A DNA stretch of 64,000 bases, taken from NCBI GenBank assembly GCA_964035795.1, contig CAXIVU010000239.1, positions 1-64,000 of the forward strand. Reading direction: 5' to 3'. The translations under genes were made by a program, and so were the position numbers. Every line of letters starts with the position of its first letter. The stretch's first letter is position 1. This DNA is from Pterobdella sp. o SKG-2022 (lineage: Eukaryota > Annelida > Clitellata > Hirudinida > Piscicolidae). Below are positions 1 through 11,300 of this stretch, piece after piece. The notes under the pieces are model-generated. The model saw only the letters and a list, made by a program, of their open reading frames with translations. It was not told the DNA's origin and did not search any database.

Positions 1-3000
1 TGTTGTTACAGTTATTGTAGTTGGCGTTGTTGTTTCTACAGTAGTAACTGTTGGCGTAGATTTAGACAACATTTCTGTCGTTGTTGTCATAATAACAGTT
101 GTTGTTTGCGTTGATGTTGCAATCGTTGTCGAAACTGTTGTAGCTGTAGCCAATGAAGTTGTTGTTACAGTTATTGTAGTTGGCGTTGTTGTTTCTACAG
201 TAGTAACTGTTGGCGTAGATTTAGACAACATTTCTGTCGTTGTTGTCATAATAACAGTTGTTGTTTGCGTTGATGTTGCAATCGTTGTCGAAACTGTTGT
301 AGCTGTAGCCAATGAAGTTGTTGTTACAGTTATTGTAGTTGGCGTTGTTGTTTCTACAGTAGTAACTGTTGGCGTAGATTTAGACAACATTTCTGTCGTT
401 GTTGTCATAATAACAGTTGTTGTTTGCGTTGATGTTGCAATCGTTGTCGAAACTGTTGTAGCTGTAGCCAATGAAGTTGTTGTTACAGTTATTGTAGTTG
501 GCGTTGTTGTTTCTACAGTAGTAACTGTTGGCGTAGATTTAGACAAAATTTCTATCGTTGTTGTCATAATAACAGTTGTTGTTTGCGTTGATGTTGCAAT
601 CGTTGTCGAAACTGTTGTAGCTGTAGCCAATGAAATTGTTGTTACAGAAATTGTAGTTGGCGTTGTTGTTTCTACAGTAGTAACTGTTGGCGTAGATTTA
701 GACAACATTTCTGTCGTTGTTGTCATAATAACAGTTGTTGTTTGCGTTGATGTTGCAATCGTTGTCGAAACTGTTGTAGCTGTAGCCAATGAAGTTGTTG
801 TTACAGTTATTGTAGTTGGCGTTGTTGTTTCTACAGTAGTAACTGTTGGCGTAGATTTAGACAACATTTCTGTCGTTGTTGTCATAATAACAGTTGTTGT
901 TTGCGTTGATGTTGCAATCGTTGTCGAAACTGTTGTAGCTGTAGCCAATGAAGTTGTTGTTACAGAAATTGTAGTTGGCGTTGTTGTTTCTACAGTAGTA
1001 ACTGTTGGCGTAGATTTAGACAACATTTCTGTCGTTGTTGTCATAATAACAGTTGTTGTTTGCGTTGATGTTGCAATCGTTGTCGAAACTGTTGTTGCTG
1101 TAGCCAATGAAGTTGTTGTTACAGAAATTGTAGTTGGCGTTGTTGTTTCTACAGTAGTAACTGTTGGCGTAGATTTAGACAACATTTCTGTCGTTGTTGT
1201 CATAATAACAGTTGTTGTTTGCGTTGATGTTGCAATCGTTGTCGAAACTGTTGTAGCTGTAGCCAATGAAGTTGTTGTTACAGTTATTGTAGTTGGCGTT
1301 GTTGTTTCTACAGTAGTAACTGTTGGCGTAGATTTAGACAACATTTCTGTCGTTGTTGTCATAATAACAGTTGTTGTTTGCGTTGATGTTGCAATCGTTG
1401 TCGAAACTGTTGTAGCTGTAGCCAATGAAGTTGTTGTTACAGAAATTGTAGTTGGCGTTGTTGTTTCTACAGTAGTAACTGTTGGCGTAGATTTAGACAA
1501 CATTTCTGTCGTTGTTGTCATAATAACAGTTGTTGTTTGCGTTGATGTTGCAATCGTTGTCGAAACTGTTGTAGCTGTAGCCAATGAAGTTGTTGTTACA
1601 GTTATTGTAGTTGGCGTTGTTGTTTCTACAGTAGTAACTGTTGGCGTAGATTTAGACAACATTTCTATCGTTGTTGTCATAATAACAGTTGTTGTTTGCG
1701 TTGATGTTGCAATCGTTGTCGAAACTGTTGTAGCTGTAGCCAATGAAGTTGTTGTTACAGTTATTGTAGTTGGCGTTGTTGTTTCTACAGTAGTAACTGT
1801 TGGCGTAGATTTAGACAACATTTCTGTCGTTGTTGTCATAATAACAGTTGTTGTTTGCGTTGATGTTGCAATCGTTGTCGAAACTGTTGTAGCTGTAGCC
1901 AATGAAGTTGTTGTTACAGTTATTGTAGTTGGCGTTGTTGTTTCTACAGTAGTAACTGTTGGCGTAGATTTAGACAACATTTCTGTCGTTGTTGTCATAA
2001 TAACAGTTGTTGTTTGCGTTGATGTTGCAATCGTTGTCGAAACTGTTGTAGCTGTAGCCAATGAAGTTGTTGTTACAGTTATTGTAGTTGGCGTTGTTGT
2101 TTCTACAGTAGTAACTGTTGGCGTAGATTTAGACAACATTTCTGTCGTTGTTGTCATAATAACAGTTGTTGTTTGCGTTGATGTTGCAATCGTTGTCGAA
2201 ACTGTTGTAGCTGTAGCCAATGAAGTTGTTGTTACAGTTATTGTAGTTGGCGTTGTTGTTTCTACAGTAGTAACTGTTGGCGTAGATTTAGACAACATTT
2301 CTGTCGTTGTTGTCATAATAACAGTTGTTGTTTGCGTTGATTTTGCAATCGTTGTCGAAACTGTTGTAGCTGTAGCCAATGAAGTTGTTGTTACAGAAAT
2401 TGTAGTTGGCGTTGTTGTTTCTACAGTAGTAATTGTTGGCGTAGATTTAGACAACATTTCTGTCGTTGTTGTCATAATAACAGTTGTTGTTTGCGTTGAT
2501 GTTGCAATCGTTGTCGAAACTGTTGTTGCTGTAGCCAATGAAGTTGTTGTTACAGAAATTGTAGTTGGCGTTGTTGTTTCTACAGTAGTAACTGTTGGCG
2601 TAGATTTAGACAACATTTCTGTCGTTGTTGTCATAATAACAGTTGTTGTTTGCGTTGATGTTGCAATCGTTGTCGAAACTGTTGTTGCTGTAGCCAATGA
2701 AGTTGTTGTTACAGAAATTGTAGTTGGCGTTGTTGTTTCTACAGTAGTAACTGTTGGCGTAGATTTAGACAACATTTCTGTCGTTGTTGTCATAATAACA
2801 GTTGTTGTTTGCGTTGATGTTGCAATCGTTGTCGAAACTGTTGTAGCTGTAGCCAATGAAGTTGTTGTTACAGTTATTGTAGTTGGCGTTGTTGTTTCTA
2901 CAGTAGTAACTGTTGGCGTAGATTTAGACAACATTTCTGTCGTTGTTGTCATAATAACAGTTGTTGTTTGCGTTGATGTTGCAATCGTTGTCGAAACTGT

Positions 3001-4408
3001 TGTAGCTGTAGCCAATGAAGTTGTTGTTACAGAAATTGTAGTTGGCGTTGTTGTTTCTACAGTAGTAACTGTTGGCGTAGATTTAGACAACATTTCTGTC
3101 GTTGTTGTCATAATAACAGTTGTTGTTTGCGTTGATGTTGCAATCGTTGTCGAAACTGTTGTAGCTGTAGCCAATGAAGTTGTTGTTACAGTTATTGTAG
3201 TTGGCGTTGTTGTTTCTACAGTAGTAACTGTTGGCGTAGATTTAGACAACATTTCTGTCGTTGTTGTCATAATAACAGTTGTTGTTTGCGTTGATGTTGC
3301 AATCGTTGTCGAAACTGTTGTAGCTGTAGCCAATGAAGTTGTTGTTACAGAAATTGTAGTTGGCGTTGTTGTTTCTACAGTAGTAACTGTTGGCGTAGAT
3401 TTAGACAACATTTCTGTCGTTGTTGTCATAATAACAGTTGTTGTTTGCGTTGATGTTGCAATCGTTGTCGAAACTGTTGTTGCTGTAGCCAATGAAGTTG
3501 TTGTTACAGAAATTGTAGTTGGCGTTGTTGTTTCTACAGTAGTAACTGTTGGCGTAGATTTAGACAACATTTCTGTCGTTGTTGTCATAATAACAGTTGT
3601 TGTTTGCGTTGATGTTGCAATCGTTGTCGAAACTGTTGTAGCTGTAGCCAATGAAGTTGTTGTTACAGAAATTGTAGTTGGCGTTGTTGTTTCTACAGTA
3701 GTAACTGTTGGCGTAGATTTAGACAACATTTCTGTCGTTGTTGTCATAATAACAGTTGTTGTTTGCGTTGATGTTGCAATCGTTGTCGAAACTGTTGTAG
3801 CTGTAGCCAATGAAGTTGTTGTTACAGTTATTGTAGTTGGCGTTGTTGTTTCTACAGTAGTAACTGTTGGCGTAGATTTAGACAACATTTCTGTCGTTGT
3901 TGTCATAATAACAGTTGTTGTTTGCGTTGATGTTGCAATCGTTGTCGAAACTGTTGTAGCTGTAGCCAATGAAGTTGTTGTTACAGAAATTGTAGTTGGC
4001 GTTGTTGTTTCTACAGTAGTAACTGTTGGCGTAGATTTAGACAACATTTCTGTCGTTGTTGTCATAATAACAGTTGTTGTTTGCGTTGATGTTGCAATCG
4101 TTGTCGAAACTGTTGTAGCTGTAGCCAATGAAGTTGTTGTTACAGATATTGTAGTTGGCGTTGTTGTTTCTACAGTAGTAACTGTTGGCGTAGATTTAGA
4201 CAACATTTCTGTCGTTGTTGTCATAATAACAGTTGTTGTTTGCGTTGATGTTGCAATCGTTGTCGAAACTGTTGTAGCTGTAGCCAATGAAGTTGTTGTT
4301 ACAGTTATTGTAGTTGGCGTTGTTGTTTCTACAGTAGTAACTGTTGGCGTAGATTTAGACAACATTTCTGTCGTTGTTGTCATAATAACAGTTGTTGTTT
4401 GCGTTGAT
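1..4408 (-). pseudogene. Out-of-frame continuation of the mucin-like gene, 27-28 repeats, open to the left edge
   Basis: Left of the 4408 deletion the repeat frame is again open, and I see no in-frame stop down to base 1 (1,461 codons from the unit-internal ATG at 4383). The gene's natural stop codon and C-terminal region must therefore lie beyond the left edge if the frame was once continuous. Units here are rich in the TISV variant and carry a synonymous Ala codon change (GCT to GCA) at about 1091, 2522, 2681 and 3476. Single replacements include a Thr-to-Lys near 2341, a Val-to-Ile near 2432, and Thr-to-Ile and Met-to-Ile near 546-553. Translation coming from the right would end at 8330, so as assembled this part is not expressed as protein unless frameshifts are bypassed or are errors. 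Confidence 0.72.
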
Positions 4409-5813
4409 TTGCAATCGTTGTCGAAACTGTTGTAGCTGTAGCCAATGAAGTTGTTGTTACAGTTATTGTAGTTGGCGTTGTTGTTTCTACAGTAGTAACT
4501 GTTGGCGTAGATTTAGACAACATTTCTGTCGTTGTTGTCATAATAACAGTTGTTGTTTGCGTTGATGTTGCAATCGTTGTCGAAACTGTTGTAGCTGTAG
4601 CCAATGAAGTTGTTGTTACAGAAATTGTAGTTGGCGTTGTTGTTTCTACAGTAGTAACTGTTGGCGTAGATTTAGACAACATTTCTGTCGTTGTTGTCAT
4701 AATAACAGTTGTTGTTTGCGTTGATGTTGCAATCGTTGTCGAAACTGTTGTAGCTGTAGCCAATGAAGTTGTTGTTACAGAAATTGTAGTTGGCGTTGTT
4801 GTTTCTACAGTAGTAACTGTTGGCGTAGATTTAGACAACATTTCTGTCGTTGTTGTCATAATAACAGTTGTTGTTTGCGTTGATGTTGCAATCGTTGTCG
4901 AAACTGTTGTAGCTGTAGCCAATGAAGTTGTTGTTACAGAAATTGTAGTTGGCGTTGTTGTTTCTACAGTAGTAACTGTTGGCGTAGATGTAGACAACAT
5001 TTCTGTCGTTGTTGTCATAATAACAGTTGTTGTTTGCGTTGATGTTGCAATCGTTGTCGAAACTGTTGTAGCTGTAGCCAATGAAGTTGTTGTTACAGTT
5101 ATTGTAGTTGGCGTTGTTGTTTCTACAGTAGTAACTGTTGGCGTAGATTTAGACAACATTTCTGTCGTTGTTGTCATAATAACAGTTGTTGTTTGCGTTG
5201 ATGTTGCAATCGTTGTCGAAACTGTTGTAGCTGTAGCCAATGAAGTTGTTGTTACAGTTATTGTAGTTGGCGTTGTTGTTTCTACAGTAGTAACTGTTGG
5301 CGTAGATTTAGACAACATTTCTGTCGTTGTTGTCATAATAACAGTTGTTGTTTGCGTTGATGTTGCAATCGTTGTCGAAACTGTTGTAGCTGTAGCCAAT
5401 GAAGTTGTTGTTACAGTTATTGTAGTTGGCGTTGTTGTTTCTACAGTAGTAACTGTTGGCGTAGATTTAGACAACATTTCTGTCGTTGTTGTCATAATAA
5501 CAGTTGTTGTTTGCGTTGATGTTGCAATCGTTGTCGAAACTGTTGTAGCTGTAGCCAATGAAGTTGTTGTTACAGATATTGTAGTTGGCGTTGTTGTTTC
5601 TACAGTAGTAACTGTTGGCGTAGATTTAGACAACATTTCTGTCGTTGTTGTCATAATAACAGTTGTTGTTTGCGTTGATGTTGCAATCGTTGTCGAAACT
5701 GTTGTAGCTGTAGCCAATGAAGTTGTTGTTACAGTTATTGTAGTTGGCGTTGTTGTTTCTACAGTAGTAACTGTTGGCGTAGATTTAGACAACATTTCTG
5801 TCGTTGTTGTCAT
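4380..5813 (-). pseudogene. Out-of-frame continuation of the mucin-like gene, nine repeats
   Basis: Nine repeat units in the repeat frame lie between the one-base insertion at 5847/5848 and the one-base deletion at 4408/4409. The apparent start ATG at 5813 is the internal Met that begins every unit (MTTTTEM), so it is not evidence of a gene start. After the deletion the frame reads NQRKQQLLL and stops at 4380-4382 (TGA). Unit variants include TISV in place of TITV and one STSTP in place of SKSTP at about 4990. Like the neighbouring segment, this is best regarded as a piece of the one large gene; it is not a separate 477-residue protein. Confidence 0.75.
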
Positions 5814-8388
5814 AATAACAGTTGTTGTTTGCGTTGATGTTGCAATCCGTTGTCGAAACTGTTGTAGCTGTAGCCAATGAAGTTGTTGTTACAGTTATTG
5901 TAGTTGGCGTTGTTGTTTCTACAGTAGTAACTGTTGGCGTAGATTTAGACAACATTTCTGTCGTTGTTGTCATAATAACAGTTGTTGTTTGCGTTGATGT
6001 TGCAATCGTTGTCGAAACTGTTGTAGCTGTAGCCAATGAAGTTGTTGTTACAGTTATTGTAGTTGGCGTTGTTGTTTCTACAGTAGTAACTGTTGGCGTA
6101 GATTTAGACAACATTTCTGTCGTTGTTGTCATAATAACAGTTGTTGTTTGCGTTGATGTTGCAATCGTTGTCGAAACTGTTGTAGCTGTAGCCAATGAAG
6201 TTGTTGTTACAGTTATTGTAGTTGGCGTTGTTGTTTCTACAGTAGTAACTGTTGGCGTAGATTTAGACAACATTTCTGTCGTTGTTGTCATAATAACAGT
6301 TGTTGTTTGCGTTGATGTTGCAATCGTTGTCGAAACTGTTGTAGCTGTAGCCAATGAAGTTGTTGTTACAGAAATTGTAGTTGGCGTTGTTGTTTCTACA
6401 GTAGTAACTGTTGGCGTAGATTTAGACAACATTTCTGTCGTTGTTGTCATAATAACAGTTGTTGTTTGCGTTGATGTTGCAATCGTTGTCGAAACTGTTG
6501 TAGCTGTAGCCAATGAAGTTGTTGTTACAGAAATTGTAGTTGGCGTTGTTGTTTCTACAGTAGTAACTGTTGGCGTAGATTTAGACAACATTTCTGTCGT
6601 TGTTGTCATAATAACAGTTGTTGTTTGCGTTGATGTTGCAATCGTTGTCGAAACTGTTGTAGCTGTAGCCAATGAAGTTGTTGTTACAGTTATTGTAGTT
6701 GGCGTTGTTGTTTCTACAGTAGTAACTGTTGGCGTAGATTTAGACAACATTTCTGTCGTTGTTGTCATAATAACAGTTGTTGTTTGCGTTGATGTTGCAA
6801 TCGTTGTCGAAACTGTTGTAGCTGTAGCCAATGAAGTTGTTGATACAGAAATTGTAGTTGGCGTTGTTGTTTCTACAGTAGTAACTGTTGGCGTAGATTT
6901 AGACAACATTTCTGTCGTTGTTGTCATAATAACAGTTGTTGTTTGCGTTGATGTTGCAATCGTTGTCGAAACTGTTGTAGCTGTAGCCAATGAAGTTGTT
7001 GTTACAGTTATTGTAGTTGGCGTTGTTGTTTCTACAGTAGTAACTGTTGGCGTAGATTTAGACAACATTTCTGTCGTTGTTGTCATAATAACAGTTGTTG
7101 TTTGCGTTGATGTTGCAATCGTTGTCGAAACTGTTGTAGCTGTAGCCAATGAAGTTGTTGTTACAGAAATTGTAGTTGGCGTTGTTGTTTCTACAGTAGT
7201 AACTGTTGGCGTAGATTTAGACAACATTTCTGTCGTTGTTGTCATAATAACAGTTGTTGTTTGCGTTGATGTTGCAATCGTTGTCGAAACTGTTGTAGCT
7301 GTAGCCAATGAAGTTGTTGTTACAGTTATTGTAGTTGGCGTTGTTGTTTCTACAGTAGTAACTGTTGGCGTAGATTTAGACAAAATTTCTGTCGTTGTTG
7401 TCATAATAACAGTTGTTGTTTGCGTTGATGTTGCAATCGTTGTCGAAACTGTTGTAGCTGTAGCCAATGAAGTTGTTGTTACAGTTATTGTAGTTGGCGT
7501 TGTTGTTTCTACAGTAGTAACTGTTGGCGTAGATTTAGACAACATTTCTGTCGTTGTTGTCCTAATAACAGTTGTTGTTTGCGTTGATGTTGCAATCGTT
7601 GTCGAAACTGTTGTAGCTGTAGCCAATGAAGTTGTTGTTACAGTTATTGTAGTTGGCGTTGTTGTTTCTACAGTAGTAACTGTTGGCGTAGATTTAGACA
7701 ACATTTCTGTCGTTGTTGTCATAATAACAGTTGTTGTTTGCGTTGATGTTGCAATCGTTGTCGAAACTGTTGTAGCTGTAGCCAATGAAGTTGTTGTTAC
7801 AGTTATTGTAGTTGGCGTTGTTGTTTCTACAGTAGTAACTGTTGGCGTAGATTTAGACAACATTTCTGTCGTTGTTGTCATAATAACAGTTGTTGTTTGC
7901 GTTGATGTTGCAATCGTTGTCGAAACTGTTGTAGCTGTAGCCAATGAAGTTGTTGTTACAGTTATTGTAGTTGGCGTTGTTGTTTCTACAGTAGTAACTG
8001 TTGGCGTAGATTTAGACAACATTTCTGTCGTTGTTGTCATAATAACAGTTGTTGTTTGCGTTGATGTTGCAATCGTTGTCGAAACTGTTGTAGCTGTAGC
8101 CAATGAAGTTGTTGTTACAGTTATTGTAGTTGGCGTTGTTGTTTCTACAGTAGTAACTGTTGGCGTAGATTTAGACAACATTTCTGTCGTTGTTGTCATA
8201 ATAACAGTTGTTGTTTGCGTTGATGTTGCAATCGTTGTCGAAACTGTTGTAGCTGTAGCCAATGAAGTTGTTGTTACAGTTATTGTAGTTGGCGTTGTTG
8301 TTTCTACAGTAGTAACTGTTGGCGTAGATTTAGACAACATTTCTGTCGTTGTTGTCATAATAACAGTTTGTTTGCGTTGATGTTGCAA
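5785..8388 (-). pseudogene. Out-of-frame continuation of the mucin-like gene, segment between two indels
   Basis: This stretch encodes about 16 further copies of the 53-aa repeat in the repeat frame, from just left of the 8367 deletion to the extra C at 5847/5848. An open frame can be drawn from an ATG at 8388, but its first residues (MQHQRKQ) are the other frame read through the deletion, and its last residues (DCNINANNNCYYDNNDRNVV) are frameshifted sequence after the insertion, ending in a stop at 5785. There is no independent promoter or start context; every unit here is an ordinary array unit. I read it as the 3' part of the same gene, separated by a 2-bp deletion. If that deletion is an assembly error, the segment belongs to the main protein; if real, it is untranslated relic sequence. 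Confidence 0.75.
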
Positions 8389-11300
8389 TCGTTGTCGAAA
8401 CTGTTGTAGCTGTAGCCAATGAAGTTGTTGTTACAGTTATTGTAGTTGGCGTTGTTGTTTCTACAGTAGTAACTGTTGGCGTAGATTTAGACAACATTTC
8501 TGTCGTTGTTGTCATAATAACAGTTGTTGTTTGCGTTGATGTTGCAATCGTTGTCGAAACTGTTGTAGCTGTAGCCAATGAAGTTGTTGTTACAGTTATT
8601 GTAGTTGGCGTTGTTGTTTCTACAGTAGTAACTGTTGGCGTAGATTTAGACAACATTTCTGTCGTTGTTGTCATAATAACAGTTGTTGTTTGCGTTGATG
8701 TTGCAATCGTTGTCGAAACTGTTGTAGCTGTAGCCAATGAAGTTGTTGTTACAGTTATTGTAGTTGGCGTTGTTGTTTCTACAGTAGTAACTGTTGGCGT
8801 AGATTTAGACAACATTTCTGTCGTTGTTGTCATAATAACAGTTGTTGTTTGCGTTGATGTTGCAATCGTTGTCGAAACTGTTGTAGCTGTAGCCAATGAA
8901 GTTGTTGTTACAGTTATTGTAGTTGGCGTTGTTGTTTCTACAGTAGTAACTGTTGGCGTAGATTTAGACAACATTTCTGTCGTTGTTGTCATAATAACAG
9001 TTGTTGTTTGCGTTGATGTTGCAATCGTTGTCGAAACTGTTGTAGCTGTAGCCAATGAAGTTGTTGTTACAGTTATTGTAGTTGGCGTTGTTGTTTCTAC
9101 AGTAGTAACTGTTGGCGTAGATTTAGACAACATTTCTGTCGTTGTTGTCATAATAACAGTTGTTGTTTGCGTTGATGTTGCAATCGTTGTCGAAACTGTT
9201 GTAGCTGTAGCCAATGAAGTTGTTGTTACAGTTATTGTAGTTGGCGTTGTTGTTTCTACAGTAGTAACTGTTGGCGTAGATTTAGACAACATTTCTGTCG
9301 TTGTTGTCATAATAACAGTTGTTGTTTGCGTTGATGTTGCAATCGTTGTCGAAACTGTTGTAGCTGTAGCCAATGAAGTTGTTGTTACAGTTATTGTAGT
9401 TGGCGTTGTTGTTTCTACAGTAGTAACTGTTGGCGTAGATTTAGACAACATTTCTGTCGTTGTTGTCATAATAACAGTTGTTGTTTGCGTTGATGTTGCA
9501 ATCGTTGTCGAAACTGTTGTAGCTGTAGCCAATGAAGTTGTTGTTACAGTTATTGTAGTTGGCGTTGTTGTTTCTACAGTAGTAACTGTTGGCGTAGATT
9601 TAGACAACATTTCTGTCGTTGTTGTCATAATAACAGTTGTTGTTTGCGTTGATGTTGCAATCGTTGTCGAAACTGTTGTAGCTGTAGCCAATGAAGTTGT
9701 TGTTACAGTTATTGTAGTTGGCGTTGTTGTTTCTACAGTAGTAACTGTTGGCGTAGATTTAGACAACATTTCTGTCGTTGTTGTCATAATAACAGTTGTT
9801 GTTTGCGTTGATGTTGCAATCGTTGTCGAAACTGTTGTAGCTGTAGCCAATGAAGTTGTTGTTACAGTTATTGTAGTTGGCGTTGTTGTTTCTACAGTAG
9901 TAACTGTTGGCGTAGATTTAGACAACATTTCTGTCGTTGTTGTCATAATAACAGTTGTTGTTTGCGTTGATGTTGCAATCGTTGTCGAAACTGTTGTAGC
10001 TGTAGCCAATGAAGTTGTTGTTACAGTTATTGTAGTTGGCGTTGTTGTTTCTACAGTAGTAACTGTTGGCGTAGATTTAGACAACATTTCTGTCGTTGTT
10101 GTCATAATAACAGTTGTTGTTTGCGTTGATGTTGCAATCGTTGTCGAAACTGTTGTAGCTGTAGCCAATGAAGTTGTTGTTACAGTTATTGTAGTTGGCG
10201 TTGTTGTTTCTACAGTAGTAACTGTTGGCGTAGATTTAGACAACATTTCTGTCGTTGTTGTCATAATAACAGTTGTTGTTTGCGTTGATGTTGCAATCGT
10301 TGTCGAAACTGTTGTAGCTGTAGCCAATGAAGTTGTTGTTACAGTTATTGTAGTTGGCGTTGTTGTTTCTACAGTAGTAACTGTTGGCGTAGATTTAGAC
10401 AACATTTCTGTCGTTGTTGTCATAATAACAGTTGTTGTTTGCGTTGATGTTGCAATCGTTGTCGAAACTGTTGTAGCTGTAGCCAATGAAGTTGTTGTTA
10501 CAGTTATTGTAGTTGGCGTTGTTGTTTCTACAGTAGTAACTGTTGGCGTAGATTTAGACAACATTTCTGTCGTTGTTGTCATAATAACAGTTGTTGTTTG
10601 CGTTGATGTTGCAATCGTTGTCGAAACTGTTGTAGCTGTAGCCAATGAAGTTGTTGTTACAGTTATTGTAGTTGGCGTTGTTGTTTCTACAGTAGTAACT
10701 GTTGGCGTAGATTTAGACAACATTTCTGTCGTTGTTGTCATAATAACAGTTGTTGTTTGCGTTGATGTTGCAATCGTTGTCGAAACTGTTGTAGCTGTAG
10801 CCAATGAAGTTGTTGTTACAGTTATTGTAGTTGGCGTTGTTGTTTCTACAGTAGTAACTGTTGGCGTAGATTTAGACAACATTTCTGTCGTTGTTGTCAT
10901 AATAACAGTTGTTGTTTGCGTTGATGTTGCAATCGTTGTCGAAACTGTTGTAGCTGTAGCCAATGAAGTTGTTGTTACAGTTATTGTAGTTGGCGTTGTT
11001 GTTTCTACAGTAGTAACTGTTGGCGTAGATTTAGACAACATTTCTGTCGTTGTTGTCATAATAACAGTTGTTGTTTGCGTTGATGTTGCAATCGTTGTCG
11101 AAACTGTTGTAGCTGTAGCCAATGAAGTTGTTGTTACAGTTATTGTAGTTGGCGTTGTTGTTTCTACAGTAGTAACTGTTGGCGTAGATTTAGACAACAT
11201 TTCTGTCGTTGTTGTCATAATAACAGTTGTTGTTTGCGTTGATGTTGCAATCGTTGTCGAAACTGTTGTAGCTGTAGCCAATGAAGTTGTTGTTACAGTT

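Noticed and set aside
8330..8366. The tail NCYYDNNDRNVV as a genuine C terminus or programmed frameshift site
   Set aside because: It is the next reading frame of an ordinary unit after a 2-bp deletion. No slippery sequence or stimulating structure is apparent, and frameshifting would not restore the frame past the later indels.
5822..8380. An 852-residue Val-rich open frame on the plus strand
   Set aside because: It is the antisense shadow of the mucin-like repeat. It opens only because the extra C at 5847 joins a TTG in another frame to the startless antisense frame, and it ends at the 8367 deletion.
4380..8388. Two separate proteins of 477 and 867 residues
   Set aside because: Their starts are unit-internal Met codons or out-of-frame ATGs, and their ends are frameshift artefacts at indels. 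They are fragments of one repeat gene.
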